DNA from: Oopsacas minuta
Taxonomy: Eukaryota > Porifera > Hexactinellida > Lyssacinosida > Leucopsacidae
Length of the DNA: 50,614 nt
NCBI GenBank assembly: GCA_024704765.1
Contig: JAKMXF010000049.1
Coordinates: 40,387-91,000 of the forward strand
Reading direction: 5' to 3'
Shown here: positions 41,501 to 50,517 of the stretch, piece after piece
Position numbering within the stretch: position 1 is the stretch's first letter
How the letters are laid out: each line of letters starts with the position of its first letter
Notes under the pieces: model-generated
The model's input: the letters and a program-made list of their open reading frames with translations, nothing else
Told to the model about the DNA's origin: nothing
Databases searched by the model: none
Made by a program: the position numbers and the translations under genes

Positions 41501-44500
41501 ACATCTCGGAGCAATTAACATTCTATTAGAAAAACTCAACACAGAATCAGACTTAATGATGACAGAAGGAATAAAGATTTCAGATTTAATACAAGTTTCA
41601 AGGAAAAACTTATTCATTTTGCCTTCAGCTTTTAACTCGCAACAAATAAACAGGCCAGCTGCAAATCTGTTTGATTCAGAAGTAATCAAACACTCGCCAA
41701 CTCAAACATTTGCAAAGGCATGTGAAAAATTACGACTTTCTATAATCAACCAATTGATTAGTATGCCACAAGATGAAAGAGCACCCTTCAAAACGATGAG
41801 TGAGTGGGTGGAGATGTCTGGAGTTATCTGGGAAATAATTGTTAAATATCAGGACATAGTAAAGCATAAAAATGTTGAAGAAATGATGTGTCACAACAGA
41901 TTGGGCATGATAGTAACCGATCTAATTAAGAAACACATATCTGATCATCATAACGAATTTGATAAGAGCGCAGACCAAATCATTACAGACATTAAAAATA
42001 TTGATAAACCATTCCATAAAACGTTTGTTCTAGATGAGAAGATGGAAATATTCGACGACTTGTATTGTGAGCACCAGGAGGAGTGTTACAATGAATATAG
42101 AAAAATATGTCAATCTGACGCTTTACTGTGTAACATGTATCATATTTGTGAAGAAGTTAAATCAAATCTCTCACGATTACTGTACATAGAGAGAAAATAT
42201 TATCAAGATAAAATTCAATTCCAGATCAAAGCCTGTTGGGCTGAACTCAATCGCTCCCACCTCATGGGTAATTTTCAAATCGCGATAAATGAAAATCTAG
42301 ATGATAATTTAGAACTTAATGAAAAGGAACAGCAAAAAGCATTTGAAGAAACTTGGTTAAGATGCTTCGGAGATGAAGACTTGAAAGAAGAAAGGACCGA
42401 GCGAGACGAAGATTTTGATAATCTGTATTCTATATTTAAGATGGAGTCAAAGATGATGGAAAACAAACAAACAATTTTTAAGCTTTTAAGTAGTTCGAAT
42501 TTTGAGATGGATAAAGTGATACAGTCCCTTCGAATGGAGATGCTAATGAATTTCGAAAATTATGTAGAATCGTTCTCTGCAGAAGAAAATTATTTCTTTC
42601 CATGGAAAGAAAACATTCTACCAATGAAAGATATGGTCCCTTTTACTGGAAGAGATTACTGTGAATATCTAAAAGAAGATTCACTTTACACATCAGCCAA
42701 AAAGAACCTTTTTGGCACTCAAACAATACTAACTATCAATCATTGGATTCCTAAGGAATGCCATGATCTTATTCAGTGTTGTTCAGGTTATTCTAATCAT
42801 GCAGACATAACCTGGAAAACGGAAGAAAGGAAACAAATACTTTTGTTAGCTTCTGTCTTGAAAGATCCAGATAATCCTAGAGTTAGCACTTGGTCAAAGT
42901 TACTTCACAATATATCTTCAACCGTTGAGAGTCTACTTAAGCGAGATCCACATATCCCTAAAGGTACTGTTAGGGAATTAATGAATTATTTGAGTACTAC
43001 CTTCAAACATGTCAATTATGAAATTAATTACATACAAGCAAAGTTGACTAACAAGGCAGAGATGACAATAACTACTTTTGTCTTTGCATACGCCTTCAAA
43101 CATTTGTGGGAAACGAAGATGAAGAGAAGGAACCAGTACAATTTGGAAAAAGAACGAGAAAAATCAAAACTTCTTGATTATTTCTTTCAAAAAGTCAAAA
43201 GCAGAACACTGGCTAGAGGAAATTGGGATAGAAAGGAAATGAGGAAGATTGATCAAAGGATTGCTAACAAATTTTCTTTAGACTTCTTAGAAAGGGTTAA
43301 GCGAGGAGTGATGACTGATGGAAAACAATTTATTGAAAATAAACTAATGCAACGAAAGGACGACTTATCACACAAGGCTCTATTTCTGTTAATTGACGAA
43401 TTAATAACAAAAGAACTCAATTTAAATCCTGGAGTGGAAGTTTTGAATCAGAATAACATCGTTATTCAGTTTACTTGTAATCGCAATGAGTTAATCAAGA
43501 AAATATTTCATTCTCGATGGGATGAGATTTTGGCACAAGTATATGATGAATTGGTTGACTATATGAAAAGTACTTTCTTAGAGCAATTAAAATTGATTAA
43601 AGCTGCGATTGCAAACTTCTTGGAGAATATTTTATCAATCAATTCTGAAGGAATAGCATTCGATTCAGACACCAACTTTGAGTTAGCCGATAGAGAAACT
43701 TATGAGGAGCATATTTCTGAGCCCAAACTAAGAGAGAGTCCATTGAAAGCCAATGCGCTTTATCTTGAGATGTATTTCAATCCGAATGTGACTCCGGAAG
43801 AATTCAAAACTTTCTTCCAAGATACTTTCGAAGTGAATGGTATCAAAATGTTGAAGAGACAAAGATATTGGAGTTTATGCGATAAGCCAGAGGATCTAAA
43901 CATCAGACTAGATAAATACACTTTCAAGAAATTACAATATACCAAAATGTTCAACTCAGAAAACATTTATAATGCCTACAGCTACATGAGAGAATTTCTA
44001 TCTACTTTAAACTGCTACGAATACGAGATGACTATGAATGAATTTCGAAAGATAGTGAGATACTTAGAAGATGAGTATGAGGCACTGATCGTTAGTTGTC
44101 CAGCTAAATGCCCCAGCTGTGGAAAACTTTGTGAGAGGGAACTTCACATGCACGGTGAGAAATGTCAGATAAAAACAGGTCATCAAATTTGTTCAATGGG
44201 TGGGAAGGTTTGGAGAATTGATGAAGATAAAACTGCAGTATTAATTACTTGCGATGATTACCGAGAATCTACTGAAGTTAAGATACCAGGTAAGAATATG
44301 AAATGGAGTGTTTTCAAAGAGCAAACTGGAAATGAATGGGATTGGACTAAAGTTCAATCAGATGAAGACTACAGAACCCTACAAGAAAATAACCGTGAAA
44401 AAATGATGAGGATTTGGAACAAATTTGGGAGAGGAATATTAAATTATCACGCAAAAACGGGAACCAAAATTACCTACATTCCATATGTATCTTTTGAAAA

Positions 44501-45176
44501 AGTATTGAAAACAGTTGGAATATTCGATTTTCGTATTTGTTTCGTTATTGATGGAACTGGATCAATGGCCAATGATATTGATAGGGCCAGAATCTCGGTT
44601 GGACAATTAATTAGTAAATATAAAAAAGGTCATAAATCTGTGTTTGCGATAGTGATTTATCGTGATCATTGTGATGGTGAAGATCTAATAGAGATGTTCC
44701 CAGTCGATTCTAGATTTACGATAAACCACCAGAGTGTACAAAATTTTCTTGAAGGCGTAAAGGTATTTGGTGGAGGAGATGGTCCAGAGGCAGTGTTGGA
44801 TGGACTAGCTATGGCAATCAACAAATTTACCCACTCAGATAACATATGGCTCAGAAATATGATCATTCACATCTTCGACTCTCCCCCACATGGGGATTTC
44901 CCCAATTATAAATCACATAGCGCTGGCAGTGATAAACAAAACTGTTGTTGCTGTAACAAAGGTGGGTTGTGTGAATTTGAATGGGAAAGCGATGTCTGGG
45001 ATACTATACGAGAGTTGAAAATTGAGTATAATGGGATAAATACAGGAAGTGAATTCCCTGAGTTCACAGAAACAATGAAAGAACATTTAGAAGAAAATTT
45101 CGGATCTATACAGACGGTGGAGAAACACATGGTTAACGATGCCGTTTACCAGATCTTCATTGACTACGAAGCTTGA
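38556..45176 (+). CDS. Giant VLIG-type GTPase fused to a vWA domain
   Basis: One uninterrupted frame of 2206 codons; an in-frame TAG lies just upstream of the ATG. N-terminal helical segments include an HTH-like KGYSIRDIVDQLKLP stretch (about 137-165). A region around 445-560 resembles the degenerate first G-like domain of VLIG proteins (GRAGWDPFGKSHLL, Lys457). The main GTPase has an intact P-loop G851PQSSGKST859, switch II D901TEGLD and a VLNQQAD motif at 971-977. A long helical region follows. Next is a Cys/His cluster (C1848, C1852, C1855, C1859, H1864, H1866, C1870, H1876). The C-terminus is a vWA domain with the MIDAS signature D1999GTGS, a GGGDGPEAVLDGL block typical of VwkA-type domains, and IFDSPPHG at about 2107; it contains an unusual CCCC run (2130-2133). 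Vertebrate VLIG/GVIN proteins are interferon-inducible and have no vWA domain that I know of. Cell role inferred only. Confidence 0.85.
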   Translation: MARRLERPPDLELLPVNRSELKRTLSSLNLGDEKTEFILEHGEKFIDKPELLSVRLEITLDTAEEITEALKISRQVNTSGLTKEMANEIDRCSKMNVVKSPLDIALLLDLDEGIVTAYLNSKSLNDRQKRAINEKYRKGYSIRDIVDQLKLPHRKVLEYVEGTYLEFTGREGRKVLELILKNSQEVTVERIREKIICKDLKLQDQLMCVLKQKNESEYTQIITYLHKFSESRNFSNVDTHLSLDDIFFINQSVLSINLLSIQLNKVETVIRNFVQRYAPLEIEENGYKNLQLVKVAEIAHNFGTDTKTFHTYRMIVTDSIESMIQSAKSIKSQNIIHKPKEIFKKLLPLTFYYLKCSLPFEDITRIIAETCQITFTTHDVFHIIFQLSDPVLRGFCVEHYSFSNPVPLYYPKLDASINKQRTECKFEICSELWYSIQEYDGLISFGLGRAGWDPFGKSHLLDMIFETDFAKGNPRNSAFHKNSIDIQMTNNLFAAVGDSSSYESTKWAYIDCNGYADMRVVHAICEHLEIAIIHVSHFDFTRYRPQIMMDINKFKYVKHLYIFVRDCEKYEVQVDEKKSCIFIPNLVQNDKTLFYSSLKKIGYEILHLKPKKKIGREMIESLIGKFKAPSLKEIQSDYEHIQTMMSNIMQNKKSETLDFSFLNYYPLFIVYMELYYLASNETKREMIIKHDKNRVIFKEHLDKMEIGNIVHCFNEILERKNSILILWKLSRELSVLTNKITRSNEGRKVVKLKNDKYNLEILWREALLSSKFGKDCQIRKNFGEKFSLNFSNYVERGEVFELIDGDNLRYFNQDINALLANLYRKQIKTLKNTPKNKIEMRQAPIVVSIFGPQSSGKSTLLNYCFGCKFLTSAGRCTRGIYASLSQLSQPVNCTEQFLILDTEGLDASEKRDSLKHFDRTMVLFCLAVSQVVIINLKTDIGEVMQNLLQICAYSLHKLKVSKVVAPKVFFVLNQQADPDPEKHLGAINILLEKLNTESDLMMTEGIKISDLIQVSRKNLFILPSAFNSQQINRPAANLFDSEVIKHSPTQTFAKACEKLRLSIINQLISMPQDERAPFKTMSEWVEMSGVIWEIIVKYQDIVKHKNVEEMMCHNRLGMIVTDLIKKHISDHHNEFDKSADQIITDIKNIDKPFHKTFVLDEKMEIFDDLYCEHQEECYNEYRKICQSDALLCNMYHICEEVKSNLSRLLYIERKYYQDKIQFQIKACWAELNRSHLMGNFQIAINENLDDNLELNEKEQQKAFEETWLRCFGDEDLKEERTERDEDFDNLYSIFKMESKMMENKQTIFKLLSSSNFEMDKVIQSLRMEMLMNFENYVESFSAEENYFFPWKENILPMKDMVPFTGRDYCEYLKEDSLYTSAKKNLFGTQTILTINHWIPKECHDLIQCCSGYSNHADITWKTEERKQILLLASVLKDPDNPRVSTWSKLLHNISSTVESLLKRDPHIPKGTVRELMNYLSTTFKHVNYEINYIQAKLTNKAEMTITTFVFAYAFKHLWETKMKRRNQYNLEKEREKSKLLDYFFQKVKSRTLARGNWDRKEMRKIDQRIANKFSLDFLERVKRGVMTDGKQFIENKLMQRKDDLSHKALFLLIDELITKELNLNPGVEVLNQNNIVIQFTCNRNELIKKIFHSRWDEILAQVYDELVDYMKSTFLEQLKLIKAAIANFLENILSINSEGIAFDSDTNFELADRETYEEHISEPKLRESPLKANALYLEMYFNPNVTPEEFKTFFQDTFEVNGIKMLKRQRYWSLCDKPEDLNIRLDKYTFKKLQYTKMFNSENIYNAYSYMREFLSTLNCYEYEMTMNEFRKIVRYLEDEYEALIVSCPAKCPSCGKLCERELHMHGEKCQIKTGHQICSMGGKVWRIDEDKTAVLITCDDYRESTEVKIPGKNMKWSVFKEQTGNEWDWTKVQSDEDYRTLQENNREKMMRIWNKFGRGILNYHAKTGTKITYIPYVSFEKVLKTVGIFDFRICFVIDGTGSMANDIDRARISVGQLISKYKKGHKSVFAIVIYRDHCDGEDLIEMFPVDSRFTINHQSVQNFLEGVKVFGGGDGPEAVLDGLAMAINKFTHSDNIWLRNMIIHIFDSPPHGDFPNYKSHSAGSDKQNCCCCNKGGLCEFEWESDVWDTIRELKIEYNGINTGSEFPEFTETMKEHLEENFGSIQTVEKHMVNDAVYQIFIDYEA

Positions 45177-45890
45177 ATTTTCCTATAATATACGAATTAC
45201 ATAAATTTTAGTCTGGTTTAGTTAGTCAACCCCCAGAATATGTTTTTGAGAATTACTATATTTATTCCCCTTTGTTATCTAGAAATATGTAAAATTAAAA
45301 CTCCCAACATACAAAATTTGTAATAGCCGGAAATTGTTGAGCGACTCTCCCACTTGACTCACTATGAAAGCTCTATAGTTGTTCATTACTAGAGGGGTAC
45401 TAAGTTCTTGTTACTGAGGCTCACTTCCACACTTGACCTACTTGAGTCAGAGACCCATTATTTTCTTTCATACATAATTCAATTTGTTCCTTCTTGCTCC
45501 CTTTGTCATTCTCATTCATCAACTTCCTCAATTTATTTAATTTTTTCCCCTGGGTGGGCAGCTTGCACACCCGGAAGCACGCTGTCTGCGCTACTGGGAT
45601 AGGGGGGATATAACCCCTACTTTTTGGCTCCTAATAGTGATTATGCTTATTTAAATATTTGAAGGATATTGTATACTTGCCAACTGTCCGGATTGTTCAG
45701 TTGTCCCGATTTTTCGGCCATACAGTTAGTTAGTTAGTGTTATGTCAGGTTAATGTGTGTTACATTGAATTGACCATAATTCCCTGATCTCAGTACATAG
45801 ACAAAATGTGTATAGGCAGTACACAATGTGACATGTATGTAGCTTGTACAGTCAAAATTCATAAGGGGAGCTCGAGGTCGGGACGGAGAA
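45177..45890. other. Intergenic 3' of the giant GTPase gene
   Basis: No gene and no clear AATAAA signal was found close to the stop. About 45400-45610 is less AT-rich, with the phrase GGTGGGCAGCTTGCACACCC, but shows no recognisable family. Confidence 0.45.
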
Positions 45891-45894
45891 TATT

Positions 45895-46515
45895 ATAACA
45901 TCACCTATGACCTACTTAACATTTGGTCATATTTGTCACAGAGAAGGCCATAAAACGAAGAGACCAGTTTGTAATTCCCGTTCTTGAGTAAATTATACTT
46001 TATACAGTAGAACCTCGTTAATACGTACACCAAGGGACCGTCGAGATTAGTACTCCTTATACGAAGTACGTATTAACCGGAGTAAAACAATTGAATATCC
46101 ATTGTACGGACTAAAATTGTGTTAAATTTTGTTCGTCTTAACCGGAAATTCGTATTAAATGTGTTCGTATTAACGAGGTTTCACTGTATAAGGTATTGTG
46201 ATATGGCGAATCCAACGGAACCATTGTTGTGGTTGGTTGATTTAGAATAAGTTGAATCCTTTAACCCACGAACATGCAAATGTATCAATAGAAATTAATT
46301 TATTCTGTTTGAAAATTTTATTATTTCTAATGTCATCATTAAATGGCGCCTAAACTCCTTAACCACAAAAATGGTTCCGTTGGATTCGCCAACCACAATA
46401 CCCTATATAAAGTAGAATTTACCCAAGAACAGGAATAACAAACTGGCCTCTTCGTTTCATGCCATTCTCTGTGACAAATATAGCCGTATATTAAGTAAGC
46501 CATGGTGTAGACTAT
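45895..46515. mobile_element. Foldback element, ~0.6 kb, interrupted left arm
   Basis: The left arm (TTTGTCACAGAGAAGGCC..., then GGCGAATCCAACGGAACCAT near 46206) is the inverted counterpart of the right arm (about 46349-46510, with ATGGTTCCGTTGGATTCGCC and GGCCTCTTCGTTT). The left arm is split by the MITE at 46005-46186; removing it restores continuous pairing. The outer limits are approximate because the last 30-40 bp are diverged and no target duplication was identified. Confidence 0.75.
46005..46186. mobile_element. Tigger/pogo-like MITE nested in foldback arm
   Basis: The ends CAGTAGAACCTCGTTAATAC and GTATTAACGAGGTTTCACTG are inverted repeats flanked by TA. The right arm of the host foldback has the corresponding uninterrupted sequence CTTTATATAGGGTATTG (read on the minus strand, near 46405), an internal empty site. 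Confidence 0.9.
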
Positions 46516-47294
46516 AAAATAGCTATCCTGATTTCACCATAATTCCCACGGTTATTTATGCGGATATCCCAATTATAAGAGTCCCGATTAATCGGCTTCC
46601 ACCGTATAAAGTAAATAATCTTCTAAATAATCCAAGAACTTACTTTCAATGGTTATGATATGGTAATCGGGCATGCTGATTCCAAATGTGATATTTTGAA
46701 CAAAGCATTGTGAATATTTGTTTTTATGTGCATAAAGTAAACAATTTCTAAATAGTCTTAGGATTCAACGCAGAGATGCAGCGGTCCGCTTTTTCTCAAG
46801 TGCGGTCTGGATCGGTCCAAATTAGCGAGCTAACGGTGTGGGGCGGTACATCAGTCTGGACCGAGACAGGTCCATCCGCCTGGAACTATTCATATCCTCA
46901 ATAGGACAAATGATGCACATACACGTAAATTATACGAAGCTAGAATCTGATAAAAATGTGAAATCACCACCTGTGCCAATGAAATTTCATTAAATTATCT
47001 ATAGTGGCTTTTATAATCGATAATTTTCTACCAAATATTTTCGCTTAATATGAAGTCTCTTTATTATGAATAACATTATTTGTCCTGTGAAAGTTACGAT
47101 AAGTGACTCTGACTGCATAAAGTATAAAAGGTATATAATTAATCCTGAAATCGTAGGCTAATGGCTATCTATCTAGTATATAATATATGTTAGATTATTA
47201 ATAAATAAAAATATACTATAGATAGCCAACCATTTAATGCTGAGCCAATATACAAATGTTCCGATTTTTCGTACATGTGTTGAGGCTAATGTAT

Positions 47295-47369
47295 CAGGGT
47301 TGCCGTGGGAAAGGAATTTCAATTCCCATTCCCATCCTTATGGGAATTCCTATTCCCACGGCAACCCTG
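47295..47369. mobile_element. 75-bp palindromic MITE
   Basis: CAGGGTTGCCGTGGGAA and TTCCCACGGCAACCCTG are exact inverted ends. CTAATGTAT on the left and CTAATGTTT on the right directly flank it, a likely 8-9 bp target duplication with one change, which would suit hAT. Inside, the sequence is simple repeats of AATTCCCATTCCCA type. Confidence 0.8.
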
Positions 47370-47499
47370 CTAATGTTTCACCCAAACTTGTCAAAAACCT
47401 TGGGGTAGCTGAACATGAATTGAGCAGGTTTAGTTTATGCTATCGGTCTGGACCGGTCCATGAAATTCCCGGACCACTGCCACACTGATTCAACGGTTT

Positions 47500-47535
47500 T
47501 ACGGGGTAATCGAGTACGCTGATTCCGAATTTCGC
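47500..47535 (+). repeat. Dispersed core repeat, best-preserved copy
   Basis: It contains GGGGTAATCGAGTACGCTGA then TTCCGAATTTCGCACA. Among the copies in the window this one is close to the apparent consensus. Confidence 0.7.
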
Positions 47536-47662
47536 ACAATATACTAATGTTTAAATAATATACAGTCCTTTTTTGAAAAAATTAGGGGCACAAAGTGCCA
47601 AAAGAGTTACATGAGAACAGAGAGTGTTAGCAAGCCGCGCATCGGACATGCGAAACGGCTCG

Positions 47663-49729
47663 TCAATAATAATCTTCATATTCATAATGGCATTCATTGG
47701 AATAATATCCGTATTCATCATAATCCTGGCTATCATCTTCAGAATCAGAACTAGTTTCAGTTCCAGTTTCAGTGTCAGATTCTGAAACACTCTCCAAAAT
47801 AGTCTCTACAGACACTGCTCCCTTTGGTATCCAATCCACAAACAAAACCTCTTGATAAGCAGCTGCATAATTTTCCTATAATAATACAAGAAATTATTGG
47901 TAGATACTTAAGTATATATAGAATCAATCTGTAATATTAAATCTTCATTTAGTATTGTATAGGGAGATGGAATGGACGGTGTGCTACGTCCGTGCGAGTC
48001 TAGCAGTCGAATTAACATGAAAATTAGCATACATATAAATTTTGGGTCGGAGATTTTCACCTCGGGTATGAATAGTTTCTAAAGTGAATATTTCACACCT
48101 TTTTGGTGATTAATCATATATTCACACCTTTCTATGTAAAATACAAAAGCGAGCTAGAGATTAGGTTTCAACATGTTGTCAGGGGTATTGGGTGCGAAGA
48201 GTTCGATTTTGAGAATTCAGATAAATTCACAGATTTATCATATGATTAATCATATTTCATACCCTTGCATATAATTCAAAATGATGCTAGAAATTTCGTC
48301 TCAACTAAGTAAGCTAAATCCGAATTTCGCATACATGTTCAAGTTTATCATGTTTGTAAATAAAAAATTCATTTTACGTTTATGTCGGTGAGATTTTTGT
48401 AGACTTTTTAGTGTGTTGAAAGGTCACATTCCAAATTAGTGAAAAGTCACTTTTATTCTTAGGGGATAGGATTTTTTAATAGAAAATACTCGCCAACATA
48501 TAAATAAACAGATGTAAATTCATTGGTGTTTTTCAATATACAAAAGTAAACAAAGTATTAAAATCAGAAAGATACAGAGAGATTTACCCTCAACGGCTAT
48601 ATAGGGATAACCAAGTACGCTGAATCCGAATTTCGCATTTACCAGTTACTCATATGTAATATTCTTGTTGATTTTATGAATACTAGCGCGCTATAATAGA
48701 TATTTATGATTTGATTAAGACTAATTTGGTATATTTCATGTCAGAATTGAATATGAATTTGTAGACTGTATATTTGTGTACTGTTGGCCCAGTCATTTCC
48801 AGGAAATAGTTTCTAGCAAGTCCCCAATTTGTTGAAGAGTTTTTTATCAATCTACATATTTTGACAAGGAGTATTTTGATATTTTGCATGAAAATTGTCT
48901 TCGATTCCATTGAATAAATTATGCAATCGTAAAGGGATGGTCTTTTCTGACAAACACTGGGACCTGTAGTTCCATGTATGGGACATTGGCACCAAAGAAA
49001 AGCAACCTAAGAGTCACCATACGAAAAGCGCAGTTACCTCTATGTAAACTTACCGTCTCCTCCTTTTTACCTGGGGGTCTATCCCCCAGATATTCAAAAT
49101 AAGCGCCTATGTAAGGGGGTGCTGAGGTTGGAAAAGGTTAAGAAACGTTGCATTAGTGCATCTCCCTATCGGAGATGCACTAATAATCTGTAAAAGGAGC
49201 AGGCGAAGCTAGGATGAAAATCTTGTAGATTTAATAACATGTAGATGCTCTATCTACTGTTTTTGTAATTCCAATATTACAACGGGATACATAAATGCCG
49301 AATGAAATAATTAACAATTTAAACATTCACAATTACCTGTTTTTCACTGGTTAGATAATGATCTATATTGCATTGTAGAGTCAGGTCACAAGCTTCATAG
49401 TATACATTTGGATAATACTTTTTGAGATACTTAATGTCTATTTTGACAATTACAGTGCGTTCGTTGCCATATATTTCAGAAGTTTTCTGGTCAGCTGTAG
49501 CAGCCCAATCAATAGCACATTCCAAATCGGTTGTAGTAGAAATGAATCTTGATGGATTGGTTAAACCACTGGCTATATGCTGGTTTATAGTCCTCTTAGA
49601 ATGAGGAGCAACACAGAATAGATCCTGCTGGAAATCCTCATTAGGACGTAACGCACGATATAAATAGCGTTGTTTGAGTTCTGAGAGTCCATTGATGGGT
49701 CCATCAGAATTGTGATTATAAGATGCCAT
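47663..49729 (-). CDS. ADP-ribosyltransferase-fold protein with acidic tail
   Basis: Two exons on the minus strand, 49729-49337 and 47875-47663, are joined in phase 0 by GT..AG sites and give 201 aa. The R-S-E pattern of arginine-type ADP-ribosyltransferase folds is visible: R25 in LYRALRP, S64 in SRFISTTT, and a Glu in YQEVLF (E140), encoded by exon 2. The spacing and the phrases INQHIASG, AIDWA and FVDWIP resemble a eukaryotic family of stand-alone ART-like domains often annotated only as a DUF. After about 160 the protein is very acidic and Tyr-rich (SESDTETGTETSSDSEDD), probably disordered. Substrate and activity are unknown, and the fold assignment itself is inference from motifs. No signal peptide or membrane segment. 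The 1.46-kb intron carries several dispersed repeats. Confidence 0.6.
48094..48640 (+). repeat. Dispersed repeats in the ART-gene intron
   Basis: 48094-48295 is the counterpart of 28168-28395. Core copies also occur at 48303-48336 (TAAATCCGAATTTCGCAT) and 48606-48645 (GGGATAACCAAGTACGCTGA, then ATCCGAATTTCGCAT). The spacing between successive cores is about 120 to 300 bp. Confidence 0.7.
49153..49183. repeat. Perfect 13-bp stem hairpin
   Basis: TTAGTGCATCTCC, loop CTATC, GGAGATGCACTAA. It is intronic in the ART-fold gene. The phrase CATCTCCCTAT also appears near 7943 and, inverted, near 6640 and 47962. Confidence 0.75.
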
Positions 49730-50242
49730 GAAGAATAGGTAAAATATTATTCTATTTTTACAGAATTTAACACAATTATAGAATGTTATACCCCAAACTT
49801 TTTGCAATATGGTAATAATCGCTATATGAGCCGTTATAGAGCATGTTGAGAGATGAAGAATGATCTAGAGAATTCTAAAATCGGTCAAGAACTAAAAATT
49901 TACAGCAATTCGAGCTTGTAAGCCAAAGTCTATGGAAAAATTGCAACTTCATTGAAGCCAAATATATTACACTAATAGTATTGCAAATAGCATAGTAGTG
50001 TGCATACAATACTACAACATACTTAATTAGCATTCCAATGTGTAAGTATTTTGTATTACCTATTAATCAATCTCTTAATTCATAAGTTATATAATGACAG
50101 TACAGACTCATATCAGATTCCTAGAATTACTTTAAATTGATTTAATGGTAGTGGTTCCACTGTTTCCCATATGATTTTTGGTCAAGTACTCATAACCAGG
50201 ATTGAAAGCAACCTCTGTCACCTATCATGTCTTAATCCTTAT
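49730..50242. other. Upstream of the ART-fold gene, no gene seen
   Basis: AT-rich sequence without a recognisable coding region or clear promoter motif. It may include the promoter and 5' UTR of the minus-strand gene. Confidence 0.4.
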
Positions 50243-50307
50243 GCATATTAGACCTCTGCGCGGGGTGGGTGCGGCCCCACATCCTGACCCGCGCAGATGT
50301 CTAATGC
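50243..50307. repeat. GC-rich palindromic miniature repeat
   Basis: GCATATTAGACCTCTGCGCG pairs with CGCGCAGATGTCTAATGC across a short GC-rich loop. It stands out from its AT-rich surroundings. Confidence 0.65.
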
Positions 50308-50312
50308 AGATA

Positions 50313-50510
50313 CAGTAGACCCTCGCTAATCCGAACAGAGGTGTTCCGATTAGCGAATTTGTTCGGATTAGTGAAGTAATACATTTATATGGGGAATTAT
50401 AAACATTATGCAACTCAAAATTATAGGAATAAATATAAGTAATAAGTAATATGTATTACAAATCAGATTATGGTACTGTAAGATATAATAGAAACCTCGC
50501 TAATCCGAAC
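50313..50510. repeat. Tigger-like terminal-repeat fragments
   Basis: CAGTAGACCCTCGCTAATCC starts after TA at 50311-50312, followed by inverted and direct repeats of GTTCGGATTAG. The phrase CCTCGCTAATCCGAAC returns in the same orientation near 50493. These look like pogo/Tigger-type ends, incomplete or rearranged. Confidence 0.6.
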
Positions 50511-50517
50511 GAAACAT

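Noticed and set aside
38556-45176. Bacterial or viral origin for the giant single-exon gene
   Set aside because: Its composition looks like the surrounding AT-rich DNA, and both the VLIG-type GTPase and VwkA-type vWA blocks are eukaryotic in character. Lack of introns alone is not enough.
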